Origin: JAZDGX01 sp043806645
GTDB taxonomy: Bacteria; Eisenbacteria; RBG-16-71-46; CAIMUX01; WJJG01
Length of the DNA: 10,781 nucleotides
Reading direction: 5' to 3'
NCBI GenBank assembly: GCA_043806645.1
Contig: JAZDGX010000044.1
Span: 1 to 10,781 of the forward strand
Part shown: piece after piece, positions 1-7,661 of the stretch
How the letters are laid out: every line of letters starts with the position of its first letter
Numbering within the stretch: the first letter of the stretch is position 1
Translations under genes and position numbers: made by a program
Notes under the pieces: generated by a model
What the model was told of the DNA's origin: nothing
Seen by the model: only the letters and a program-made list of their open reading frames with translations
Databases searched by the model: none

Positions 1-178
1 CGAAACGCTGGAAGCGGCGGCGGTCGGAAGGGCGCAAGTAGATGCCGTCGAGGACATAACGCCAATCCTCACGGGGCGTGTGGTAGAGGCAGGCGGGATT
101 GGGACAGTGAGGCGGGCAAAATCCACCGTGGTGACGACGTCGCCGGAAACGGAAACGCTCTGGACGCTCGAGGCTCAT
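1..178 (-). CDS. Zinc-ribbon protein, transposase-like, N-terminal part (runs off left edge)
   Basis: The minus strand reads from an ATG at 178 to the window edge, giving 59 residues with no stop. After a very basic start (FRFRRRRHH) come CPPHCPNPACLYHTP (residues 21-35), then a stretch with aromatic residues and G-I-Y-L-R, and at the edge RRRFQRF. Small bacterial proteins often labelled transposase-like have this plan: CPNP.C..H, then W, G.Y.R and QRFRC..C, forming a Cys-rich zinc ribbon. The second Cys pair would lie beyond the window. The frame has no nearby upstream stop and only a weak ribosome-binding site, so the start could be further up. It lies 131 bp beyond the aminotransferase stop on the same strand. 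Real coding is likely; the transposase relationship is pattern recall, and a DNA-binding zinc-ribbon protein of another kind is possible. Confidence 0.55.
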   Translation of the reverse strand, partial: MSLERPERFRFRRRRHHGGFCPPHCPNPACLYHTPREDWRYVLDGIYLRPSDRRRFQRF

Positions 179-309
179 GCCCCAAGAAGTAGCGCCCGCC
201 GTGCCCGCCAGGGCGGAGAGGGCACCGATACGAGTGAGAACGCTGCAAGACCGAAACGTGGAATCCCTTGGGCTCGCAGATCCGCAGATTTCAGACCACA
301 ACCTGCGCG

Positions 310-1518
310 TCAGATGCGGGCGGCCTCGAGCACGCGTCGCACGGCCGCGATCACATCGGACACGTCCTCGTCGCTCAGCGCTGTCGAGAAAGGCAGCGAC
401 AGCGTGCGCTCGCCGGCCCACGCGGCGTGGGGAAAGTCCTCCGTCCGGTATCCGAAGCGCTCGCGATAGTAGGAATGGAGATGCAGGGCCCGGTAGTGGA
501 CCCCGGTGCCGATGCCTTCCTGATGCAGAGCCATGAGGATTTCATCGCGCGTCGCGCGCAGTCGCTCCAGCTCGAGCAGGATAACGAAAAGATGGCGGGC
601 ATGGCGATCGCCGGCGGGCGGATCGGGAGGGATGCGCAGCGGCAGGTCGGCAAAGGCTTGCGCATACCGCCGCCAGATGGCCTCCCGGCGCACGAGGTTC
701 GCCTCCACGCGCGCCAGCTGGTGGATGCCGATCGCCGCCTGCAGATCCATCATGTTGTACTTGAAGCCGGGGAAGACGACCTCGTAGTGACGAAAACCCT
801 CGTCGGAATAGCGCTTCCAGGCATCCCGGCTCAGCCCGTGCAGGCCGGCGATCTTGATCCAATCGGCCAGGGCGGGATCGTCGGTCGTCACCATGCCCCC
901 CTCGCCAGTGATCACGTTCTTGGTGACATAGAAGCTGAAGACGGTGCAGTCGCCGATGGTTCCGACCTTGCGCCCCCGGTGAACCGTCTCGATCCCGTGC
1001 GCGGCGTCCTCGACGATCTTGACACCGCGCGAGCGCGCGAGCGCCTCGAGACGCGTCATATCGGCGGGCCGACCCGCGAAGTGGATCGGCAGGATCGCCC
1101 GGGTGCGGGGGGTGATGCGAGCGGCGACCTGGTCGGGGTCGATGCACAGGGTGGTGGGATTGCAGTCGGCAAAGACCGGGGTCGCGCCGACGTGCAGGAT
1201 CGCGTTGGCGCTGGAGGCGAAGGTCATCGGGCAGGTGATGACCTCATCGCCCGGTTCGACCCCGACGGCGATCATCGAGAGGTGCAGGCCGGCGGTGCAG
1301 GAATTGAGCGCCATGGCGTAGCGCGCCCCGATGTATTCGCGAAAGGCCTCTTCGAAGCGGGCTACGCGCGGGCCGGTGCCGAGCCACCCGGAGCGCAAGG
1401 TCGCCTCGACCTCGCGGATCTCTTCGTCGCGGATGTCAGGTCTGCCGAAGACCAGGTAGTCGCGGCGGACCGGAGTGTGATCCGCGGGGGGCCAGCACCA
1501 GGGGGATTCACTGCTCAT
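310..1518 (-). CDS. DegT/DnrJ/EryC1/StrS-family PLP-dependent sugar aminotransferase
   Basis: A 402-residue fold-type I aminotransferase of the family that transfers an amino group, usually from glutamate, to a keto-sugar nucleotide (ArnB, PseC, PglE relatives) in the cytoplasm. Family landmarks are SGWLGTGPRVARFE (43-56), NSCTAGLHL (72-80), GDEVITCPMTF (90-100), GATPVFAD (111-118), EDAAH (170-174, with the PLP-ring Asp171) and FSFYVTKNVITGEGG (194-208), in which Lys200 is the expected Schiff-base lysine. Length is normal for the family (about 370-410). The ATG at 1518 is chosen because homology starts soon after and GAGG lies 7 nt upstream; the frame stays open further up but that part is the shadow of the upstream gene. 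The start overlaps the end of the FemAB-like gene by 11 bp, implying translational coupling. The sugar substrate cannot be read from sequence; it appears to be the last gene of the operon. Confidence 0.93.
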   Translation of the reverse strand: MSSESPWCWPPADHTPVRRDYLVFGRPDIRDEEIREVEATLRSGWLGTGPRVARFEEAFREYIGARYAMALNSCTAGLHLSMIAVGVEPGDEVITCPMTFASSANAILHVGATPVFADCNPTTLCIDPDQVAARITPRTRAILPIHFAGRPADMTRLEALARSRGVKIVEDAAHGIETVHRGRKVGTIGDCTVFSFYVTKNVITGEGGMVTTDDPALADWIKIAGLHGLSRDAWKRYSDEGFRHYEVVFPGFKYNMMDLQAAIGIHQLARVEANLVRREAIWRRYAQAFADLPLRIPPDPPAGDRHARHLFVILLELERLRATRDEILMALHQEGIGTGVHYRALHLHSYYRERFGYRTEDFPHAAWAGERTLSLPFSTALSDEDVSDVIAAVRRVLEAARI

Positions 1519-2581
1519 GCGATGACCTCGGCGCGGCGCGCCTTGCCCGGCGGCGCGCTCCGTGAATCCAACGCTGCAGGGTGCCCACCCGTTCCCAGCG
1601 CGGAAACCGCGTGCGCACTCCGCCGAAGGACTCCTTGAACTCCTCGACATTGGCCAGTCCGGCGCTCGGCAGCATATCATAGATGCGCATACCGTCCTCG
1701 ATCGCATCGCGGATGATGCGCTCCTGGATGAGGACATTGGGGCGCAGGGCCCGCGCGCGGTCGTCGAAATAGCCCGCATTGTAGTGCACGATGCCGTTAT
1801 AGCGGGTGATGAAGGTCCCGCCGATCAGTCGTCCTTCGTGGCGGGCCACGTAGCAGCGCACCGCCGCGCCCCCCCGGGCCAGCATCGTTTCGTAGAGCGC
1901 CGGCGGATAAACCAATCCGGGGCGCTGGCGCCAGGTGGCCATCCGCCGGCGATAGAGGGCGTAGATCGCGCGGAGATCCTCGGCCTCACGCGTCGTCTCG
2001 ACGACCACGCCTTTGCGCGCGAGACGGCGGATGTCATTGCGCTTGCGCGTGTCGAGGACGCGGCTCCAGTAGGTATCGACTTGCGCCGGCAGCGCGAGCA
2101 GATGGGTCGTTTCCCAGAGCAGGGGGAGCGTGGCCGGCGGGGGCGCGGCGCCCCCCGTCGCTTCCCCATCCACCGGCGCTCCGGTCGGCCCCACCGCGGC
2201 GGCGCCGCGCGCGGGGGGAAAGGGATTGCCCATCAGCACGATGCTTCCGCGACGCGCCGCCAATTCCCCGAGCAGCATGGCGAGCGCCTGCGCCCCGCCT
2301 GGAATCGGGCCGCCGTAGAGGAAGGGGAAGCTGCTGTGCCAGGCGACGAGGGCGCCGCCCAAGCCCCGCCATCGAAAGAGGGGCACGGCATGCGGCCGGC
2401 CGTCGGACTCGAGGATCAGCGAGAGGTCCTCGAGGCCGGGGAAGCTCGCGGTCACGATCGCCGCCCAGGTGCGGGTATGGAAGAAGGTCGCCTCGGCGGA
2501 AGCGGACAGAATGGCTTCGAAGCGCTCATCGAAGCCGGGAGCGCCGGCTGTCTGCAAGACCCGGAATGCGGACATCTTCAC
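1508..2581 (-). CDS. FemAB/GNAT-like acyl- or aminoacyl-transferase (BioF2-like domain)
   Basis: A 357-residue protein with the look of FemAB-like GNAT proteins (Acetyltransf_6/BioF2-like). The N-terminal half has FFHTRTWAAIV (33-43) and VPLFRWRG; the C-terminal half has TRKRNDIRRLARKGV (178-192), the typical start of the second GNAT half, then VARHEGRLIGGTFITR (245-260), HYNAGYFDDRARALRPN (266-282) and EEFKESFGG (313-321). These families transfer acyl or aminoacyl groups to amines, for example in peptidoglycan bridges or on glycans. A Gly/Ala/Pro-rich insert at about 123-152 is probably a flexible linker. The C-terminus is strongly basic (RRRARRAAPR). Its GTG start overlaps the AsnB-like stop as GTGA; an ATG two codons on (2575) is an equally possible start. 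Next to an aminotransferase gene it could N-acylate the amino-sugar product, but the donor is unknown. Confidence 0.85.
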   Translation of the reverse strand: MKMSAFRVLQTAGAPGFDERFEAILSASAEATFFHTRTWAAIVTASFPGLEDLSLILESDGRPHAVPLFRWRGLGGALVAWHSSFPFLYGGPIPGGAQALAMLLGELAARRGSIVLMGNPFPPARGAAAVGPTGAPVDGEATGGAAPPPATLPLLWETTHLLALPAQVDTYWSRVLDTRKRNDIRRLARKGVVVETTREAEDLRAIYALYRRRMATWRQRPGLVYPPALYETMLARGGAAVRCYVARHEGRLIGGTFITRYNGIVHYNAGYFDDRARALRPNVLIQERIIRDAIEDGMRIYDMLPSAGLANVEEFKESFGGVRTRFPRWERVGTLQRWIHGARRRARRAAPRSSHEQ

Positions 2582-4368
2582 GCGGCTCCGTCTCCTTCCG
2601 CTCCCCGCGCTTTCGCGCGCGCCTCGAGCGCGTCGAACTGCGACAGCCAGAGGGAAACACAGAGCGCCGTCCAGAGGAAGTTGTAGCTCGCGTGCGGCAG
2701 GGGTGTGCCCCTGCGCGCGCGGCTGGCCATGCTCGCCACGACGGGCATCTCGAGATAGGGACGCAGCGCCGTCGCCCCCTCGATCAACTGCTCTTCCAGG
2801 ATTCGTCCCACGGCCGGGGCCGCGAAGATTGACCCGATCGGCGGATTGAATCCGCTCTTGGATCGGTAGATCAGATCGGGAGAGACCTGGCGCACGAGCA
2901 GGCGCTTCAGGACATCCTTGGAGGGAGCACCCGGGCGCGGACTCAGCGAGAGGCGCAGGCCGAGCTCGACGAGCGGCGGATCGAGGAAGGGATAGCGGAT
3001 CTCCTCGGTCCTGCCGAGAAAGAGCGGGGCGTCTTTCTGGGCGGTCAAGTCGCAGACGACATGGCGCAGATCCAATCCCCGCGAGGGCATTTCCTCACCC
3101 GACCAGGGGAAGCGGAGGGCGAGGGCGTCCAGGATCGAGCGCTGCACGGATTCGCGGATCGCACGGGGAAACCGGTAGGCAATGCCTTCGAGCGGGTTCT
3201 CGGCGATCATCGAGCCGAGCAGGTAGGGCAGGCGCAGCGAAGTGCGCGCCGCCCCCAGGCGGCGGGCCAGGGGCCGGTCGAGGCTCCAAAGTGAGCCGGC
3301 GCGAAAGGCCGTGGCCCCCATCCACCGCGCCCATGCAGGCAGGCGGTAGAGCCGGCGCCAGCGTGCGAGCTTGACGAAGCTGCCGAAGGTGCCGTCGGCG
3401 CCGGTGCCGTCGAGGAAGCTTTGCCGCCCCGCGCCAAGGCGCAAGGCCTCCTCAACCAGCCGCAGCGTCGGCACGAGCGAGTAGTCGCCCAGCGGCTGAG
3501 GGTAGGCTTGGGCGAGACGCGCCATCGCGTCGGCCCATCCGCCGGCATCGAGTTCGATCTCGCGTAGGGGCAGGGCGAGCTGGCGGGCGACGCTGCGGGC
3601 GACCAGGGTCTCGGGGTCGTCAGGGTCCCGGCGATAGTGGGCGAGCAGCGTCTCGTTCCAGCCGAGCGCCGCGGCGCGCGCGGCGAGGAGGCTCGAATCG
3701 ACACCGCCGCTGAAGAGAATCACCGGTCTGCCGTCGGGACAGCAGAGACGCAACGCGTGATCGATCGCGCCTGCGACCGACTCCTCCTGTTCTCGGGGCG
3801 GCACGGACTGGGGCGGGGTTGGGGAATCTCCCGCGTTCCGCCCGCCCTCGCGCGGGGTGAGATCCCCGCCGGAGATGGTCGTCTCGCATCCGGGCATGAA
3901 GCGGCGGATCTCGCGCCACAGGGTGAAGGGCGCCATCAATGCCCCGAACTGCAACAACGCATAGAGGCCGGCGGGATCGAGTTCCATCGCCCGGTCGTGG
4001 AGGATGCGCGGGTCGTTGCTGATGCGGATCCCGTCGGCCGCGCGGGCATGGAACAGCTGCATCGTCGCAGTGAAGGGCACCTGGACGCTCAGCGCGGCGC
4101 TCCTCAGGTCGAGCTGGATGCGCGGATCGTTGTCGGCGCGTTCATCCTGCACGGAAGCCGCGCGAAAGGCTCCGCCGAGTCGTAGAAGCCAGAGATGCCC
4201 CCGCGTCCCGCAGCACGCAGCGGCCGATGCGGCCGGGGACAGATGCGCGACCACGCGGACTCCGGCGGCCGCATGGTCCAGAGCCTTCACGGAAGGCCTG
4301 CGCCAGACGTGCGGGGGAGGTTCCCCGGGCGGGCGGCCCTCCTTCGTGATCGCGATCCAGATCTGCAC
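2578..4368 (-). CDS. Divergent asparagine-synthase-like PP-loop protein
   Basis: 596 residues. The C-terminal synthetase domain is clear: ATP-binding PP-loop ILFSGGVDSS (217-226), DGTGADGTFGSF (320-331) at the place of the usual SGEGADELFGGY, IRYPFLDPPLVEL (457-469), and KDVLKRL plus RSKSGFNPP (484-510), matching the K..LR and R.K.GF.P motifs of AsnB. The N-terminal part (to about 165) keeps late glutaminase-fold features (ISNDPRIL, LDPAGL, MPG) but begins MQIW, with no Cys at position 2, so it should not hydrolyse glutamine. A Pro/Gly-rich linker (about 166-195) joins the halves. The GTG start has CAGGAG 9 nt upstream. AsnB paralogues in polysaccharide loci (WbpS, WbtH) amidate uronic acids; this one lacks two key residues, so it may use ammonia, make another adenylate-dependent bond, or be inactive as a synthetase. 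It sits 93 bp after the flippase gene and overlaps the FemAB-like gene. Confidence 0.88.
   Translation of the reverse strand: MQIWIAITKEGRPPGEPPPHVWRRPSVKALDHAAAGVRVVAHLSPAASAAACCGTRGHLWLLRLGGAFRAASVQDERADNDPRIQLDLRSAALSVQVPFTATMQLFHARAADGIRISNDPRILHDRAMELDPAGLYALLQFGALMAPFTLWREIRRFMPGCETTISGGDLTPREGGRNAGDSPTPPQSVPPREQEESVAGAIDHALRLCCPDGRPVILFSGGVDSSLLAARAAALGWNETLLAHYRRDPDDPETLVARSVARQLALPLREIELDAGGWADAMARLAQAYPQPLGDYSLVPTLRLVEEALRLGAGRQSFLDGTGADGTFGSFVKLARWRRLYRLPAWARWMGATAFRAGSLWSLDRPLARRLGAARTSLRLPYLLGSMIAENPLEGIAYRFPRAIRESVQRSILDALALRFPWSGEEMPSRGLDLRHVVCDLTAQKDAPLFLGRTEEIRYPFLDPPLVELGLRLSLSPRPGAPSKDVLKRLLVRQVSPDLIYRSKSGFNPPIGSIFAAPAVGRILEEQLIEGATALRPYLEMPVVASMASRARRGTPLPHASYNFLWTALCVSLWLSQFDALEARAKARGAEGDGAA
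2586..2597 (-). promoter_or_regulatory. Twin ribosome-binding sites for the FemAB-like gene
   Basis: Inside the last codons of the AsnB-like gene, AAGGAG (complement of 2592-2597) is 10 nt before GTG at 2581, and GGAG (complement of 2586-2589) is 10 nt before ATG at 2575. Either start is credible; they differ by two residues. Confidence 0.55.
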
Positions 4369-4377
4369 GACCGCGTT

Positions 4378-4383
4378 CTCCTG
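4378..4383 (-). promoter_or_regulatory. Ribosome-binding site fixing the GTG start of the AsnB-like gene
   Basis: CAGGAG (complement of 4378-4383) lies 9 nt before GTG at 4368. It makes that GTG a convincing start and so supports the finding that the protein truly begins without the catalytic Cys of glutamine-dependent asparagine synthetases. Confidence 0.7.
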
Positions 4384-4461
4384 TGCGAAGCCCCGCGCGG
4401 CCCGCGACCATGAGCGGCGGGGCCGAGACCGCGGCGAATATCCGGTTCCCCCGGCGGGGTG

Positions 4462-5781
4462 TCAACCGCGGGCGAGGCCGGTCCGCGCCCTGCGACTGTA
4501 GAGCAGCATGCCGGCGATCAGTCCGGCGTTGAGCACCGCGCCCGTCACGCTGAAGAGCGCGACCGAGGTCATCGCGGAGTAGTAGAGACCGCCGATCACG
4601 AGCAGGGCGGTGCGACTGACGAGCAGGACGATATCGAAGACGAGCAGCAGCTGCTGGCGGCGCAGGATTTGGGTCAGCGCCGTCGCGGGTGGATTGATGA
4701 AGGCGAAGAAGAGCCACAGGATCATCCAGCGCGCATAGCCCCCCGTCGCGACCCACTCGGGCCCGAGCAGGAATCCGAAAAGGCGCGGGCCGAAGATGAG
4801 GATGGCTGCGGCGGGGAGGATTCCGAGAGCCGCGAGGCCGAGGGTGGCGCGCGCGGCCAGAGGGAAGAGCGGGAAGCCGCGCAGATGGGCCTCGTTGGCC
4901 TGCTGGAGAAAGACCTGGCGCACCGCCTGGCCGACGAAACGCGCCGGGAGCTGCAGCAGGCGGTGCGCCATCGCATACAGCCCCACCACCTGGGTGTCGA
5001 AATAGTGCGCGAGTAGAAAGACGGGCACACTTTGGGAGACCGCGTTGATCAGTCCCTGGGGGAGGCTGAAACGGGGGAAATCGGAGTACTGGCGGGAGAC
5101 CTCGCGCATGCGCCGGCGTGAGACCGCTCGGGTGATGTCGCGACCGTCGGCACGCAGAACCTGCCACCCGAGAGCCACGGCGGCCGACGCCTCGCCGGTC
5201 ACCCGCCCGCCCACGAGCCCCCCCGTTCCCGCACCCAGCAGACCGCCTGCGATCTGTGCGGTGGCAGCTCCCGCCGAGCGGGTGATCTGGGAGACCGAGA
5301 TGCGGCCGAACGCCTTCTTGCGCGTGGCCCAGTAGCTGAAGTTGTGGGCCGCCCCGATCGAGAGCAGCGCGACCGGGGTCCACCAGAGATACGCCGCGAG
5401 TTCAGGACTGTCCAACGCCTCGGCAGCCCACCGGCCTCCCAGCGCGACGGCGAGCAGGGCGAAAGCGGCCATCCCGACGACGATGAGGGAAGCGAGGGCA
5501 AGCAGGTTGGCGGCCTCTTCATCGGCGGCGGGCAGGACGACCGCCAGCCCATAGCGCCAACTCGCCGCCTCCGAGAGGATCGAGATCACGGCCGTGAACA
5601 GCGCGAGCAGGCCGAACTGCGCCGGATCGTAGAGGCGGCTCAGGGCCGGAGCGGCGAGCGCGGTCAGCGCATGCCCGATCGCCGCCCCCGAGGTGAGGAT
5701 GGCGACGTTGCGGGCGAAAGCACTCGCGCGGGCCCTGCGCCAGAGGAGGCCGGCGTCCAACCTGCGCCGCGTTACGCTCAC
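4462..5781 (-). CDS. Wzx-like polysaccharide/lipid-linked oligosaccharide flippase (MOP superfamily)
   Basis: A 439-residue, very hydrophobic inner-membrane protein of the polysaccharide exporter group (Polysacc_synt_3-like) within the MOP superfamily, predicted to move undecaprenyl-linked sugar units from the cytoplasmic to the periplasmic face. Family features: SRLYDPAQFGLLALFTA (48-64) followed by WRYGLAVVLPAAD (75-87), the charged central loop SRRRMREVSRQYSDFPRFSLP (221-241), GLYAMAHRLLQLP (267-279) and GPEW then YARWMILWLFFAFINPP (340-365). Hydrophobic stretches are spread along the whole length, consistent with about 12 helices, and the length is normal for Wzx. The GTG start at 5781 is supported by GGGGAGG 9 nt upstream. 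It begins 48 bp after the ppiD-like stop and probably shares its transcript. Capsule, O-antigen or another glycan cannot be separated by sequence alone. Confidence 0.93.
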   Translation of the reverse strand: MSVTRRRLDAGLLWRRARASAFARNVAILTSGAAIGHALTALAAPALSRLYDPAQFGLLALFTAVISILSEAASWRYGLAVVLPAADEEAANLLALASLIVVGMAAFALLAVALGGRWAAEALDSPELAAYLWWTPVALLSIGAAHNFSYWATRKKAFGRISVSQITRSAGAATAQIAGGLLGAGTGGLVGGRVTGEASAAVALGWQVLRADGRDITRAVSRRRMREVSRQYSDFPRFSLPQGLINAVSQSVPVFLLAHYFDTQVVGLYAMAHRLLQLPARFVGQAVRQVFLQQANEAHLRGFPLFPLAARATLGLAALGILPAAAILIFGPRLFGFLLGPEWVATGGYARWMILWLFFAFINPPATALTQILRRQQLLLVFDIVLLVSRTALLVIGGLYYSAMTSVALFSVTGAVLNAGLIAGMLLYSRRARTGLARG

Positions 5782-5790
5782 CGAGCGGTG

Positions 5791-5797
5791 CCTCCCC
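5791..5797 (-). promoter_or_regulatory. Ribosome-binding site for the GTG start of the flippase gene
   Basis: GGGGAGG (complement of 5791-5797) lies 9 nt before GTG at 5781, inside the 48-bp gap after the ppiD-like stop, so the flippase has its own translation signal although it probably shares the upstream transcript. Confidence 0.65.
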
Positions 5798-5829
5798 GGT
5801 ACGGATGACGGCTGCCGGTCCCCGCGCTG

Positions 5830-7650
5830 CTACATCGACGCGATCACGGGCCGGTAGTCCTGGATGTCGGCCTCTTTCCGAATCCGCTCCATCCACTGGG
5901 TGGCCGCCTGGTTCTGCTTTTCCTGGAGCAGCTGGCGGCGCAGTTGCTCCTTGTCCGTCTCGAAGGCGGCCTCGTCGAAGGTGGGAGGATCGAGGATCTC
6001 CACGACGAAGGCCGCTTGATTGCCGACGATCACGCGGGGAATGAGTCCCGCCTGCTGCGCCTGGAAAAGCGCGACGTTCAACTTGGGGTCATATCCGAGG
6101 CCGCGGACGGAACCCTGTTCGGAAACATTCTCGACCACGTTGAAGGCCGCCATGCTATCGAGCGCGGATGCCCGTTCGAGGGGCAGGCCGGCCAGGGCGC
6201 GGTCGAGGACCGCCTGCGCCCGGGCAACGGCGCCTTCCTGACGGTTCTCCTGAAGGTAGGCGTTGCGGACCTGACGGCGGATCTCCTCCATAGGCGGCAG
6301 GGCCGGCGGCAGGCGCTGGGCTAGGTGAAAGACGTACCAGGCGTCGACGGTTTGCACGGGGCGGCTGGTCTGGCCCACCTCGGCCGTCCGGGCGAACTCC
6401 TGGGCCGCCACGACCCGGCCCAAGCCGGGGACGAAGCCTTCGGGATCGAAGGGGCCTGTGTTCTGCAGGGGGAGGTCGGCCGCCTGCGCCGCCGCGCCGA
6501 ATTCGGTCGTTCCGGTGCTGTCGACCAGATCGAGCATCCGGTCTTGCAGCGCAAAGTTGGTTTCGTAGGATGCCCGGATGGGGATGAAGATCTCCGCGAT
6601 CTTGACCTTCTCGACCCCCTCCTCGATCGTGCGCTCTTCCACGCGGAGCAGATGCAGCCCCTCGGCGCTCGCGATGACATCGCTCACCTGGCCGGGCGGC
6701 AGCGTGAAGGCCGCATCGCGCAGAGCGGGCGGGGTCAGTTCCTCGCGGGTGAAGGCCTTGGCCGCCGCGCCTCCCCAACGGTCGCGCGACGCTTCCGAGT
6801 AGGACTGGACCAGAGGCAGGAACTCCTCGCCACGCTGCAAGTCGCGCAGGACCTCGCCGATCTGGTTGCGCGCCTCGAGGCTGTCCTCGGTCGTCGGGCG
6901 CTTCTCGATGCGGATGTACTCGAGCGCCACGCGGGCGGGAGCGCGGAAACGGTCGGAGTTCTCGCGCAGGTACTCCTCCAAGACGGCGTCTTCGATCTTT
7001 TCGTCCCGGGTGATCTTGTAGTAGGGCACCTGAGAGTAGCCGATGTCGACCGTGCGATTCCTGCGCATCCAGGCGGAGCGCACCTCCTCCTCCGATACCT
7101 TGACGGCGGAAAAGATCACCAGCTGCAGCTTCTGGGCCATGAGCATCTCGCGATACTCTGCCTCGAGGGGCAGCGTGTTGGTCTGCGGATCGGTCACCCA
7201 GGACTGGTAGCGCTGAGGATCGAACTGACCCTGCTCGTTCTGGAAGGCCGCCAGGGCGCGGAAGCGGGGCAGGGGCGCGTAGAGGAGCGCGTTGGCGATC
7301 TCCTCGTCGGTCACCAGGATGTCGTTGTCGCGGGCCATCTGCCGCATCAGGGTGCCGTCGACCATGCGCTGCCAGGTGTTGGCCTCGAGCATCACCATGG
7401 ACGCCTCGTCCAGGGGCTGGCTGGTCTCACCCTCGTACGAGGTGCGCATCTGCTCATAGAGCTGACTGTACTCCTGAGCATAAAGGGGATCTCCATTGAC
7501 GCGCCCGAGCAAGCCGGCCTCGGCCCGCTTGCCGCCGGAGCGCGTGGCGAAATCGGCACCCCAGGCCAGAAAGATCAGGGCCACAAAGGCAATGACGGTG
7601 ACCCAGAGGATCACCTTCATGTTTTCCCGCATCGTCTCGAAAAGGGCCAT
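5830..7650 (-). CDS. PpiD/SurA-like membrane-anchored periplasmic foldase
   Basis: 606 residues, close to the PpiD length. A short cytoplasmic start (MALFETMRENMK) leads into one membrane anchor (about 13-31, VILWVTVIAFVALIFLAWG), then the SurA_N-type chaperone region (about 45-235; RMVDGTLMRQMARDNDILVTDEEI is typical). A parvulin-type domain follows (about 240-338) with GEEFLPLVQSYSEA, GGAAAKAF, TPPALRDAAFTLPPGQVSDVI and GLHLLRVE. A second, weaker rotamase-like repeat is at about 348-446, and the C-terminus ends MERIRKEADIQDYRP as in PpiD. The parvulin HIL active-site His is replaced (ALEYIRIE), so isomerase activity is doubtful and chaperone function more likely, as proposed for PpiD. ATG at 7650 has AGGAGG 11 nt upstream. 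It is the first gene of the leftward operon. Its role is probably folding of secreted or outer-membrane proteins at the periplasmic face of the membrane. Confidence 0.92.
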   Translation of the reverse strand: MALFETMRENMKVILWVTVIAFVALIFLAWGADFATRSGGKRAEAGLLGRVNGDPLYAQEYSQLYEQMRTSYEGETSQPLDEASMVMLEANTWQRMVDGTLMRQMARDNDILVTDEEIANALLYAPLPRFRALAAFQNEQGQFDPQRYQSWVTDPQTNTLPLEAEYREMLMAQKLQLVIFSAVKVSEEEVRSAWMRRNRTVDIGYSQVPYYKITRDEKIEDAVLEEYLRENSDRFRAPARVALEYIRIEKRPTTEDSLEARNQIGEVLRDLQRGEEFLPLVQSYSEASRDRWGGAAAKAFTREELTPPALRDAAFTLPPGQVSDVIASAEGLHLLRVEERTIEEGVEKVKIAEIFIPIRASYETNFALQDRMLDLVDSTGTTEFGAAAQAADLPLQNTGPFDPEGFVPGLGRVVAAQEFARTAEVGQTSRPVQTVDAWYVFHLAQRLPPALPPMEEIRRQVRNAYLQENRQEGAVARAQAVLDRALAGLPLERASALDSMAAFNVVENVSEQGSVRGLGYDPKLNVALFQAQQAGLIPRVIVGNQAAFVVEILDPPTFDEAAFETDKEQLRRQLLQEKQNQAATQWMERIRKEADIQDYRPVIASM

Positions 7651-7661
7651 AAGTATTCATC

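Noticed and set aside
201..225. GTGCCC (201-206) and GGGCAC (220-225) as a terminator after the aminotransferase gene.
   Set aside because: The stem is only 6 bp with a 13-nt loop, there is no T-run, and it is close to the putative start of the next gene on the same strand.
1519..1779. Possible 87-residue N-terminal extension of the DegT aminotransferase.
   Set aside because: It is Ser/Arg/Cys-rich, overlaps the FemAB-like gene, and the ATG at 1518 has a good ribosome-binding site and begins just before family homology.
268..2686. Two long plus-strand frames (268-1638 and 1562-2686) antisense to the DegT and FemAB-like genes.
   Set aside because: Asp/Gly/Arg/His-rich shadow translations without recognisable domains; the minus strand carries well-supported families.
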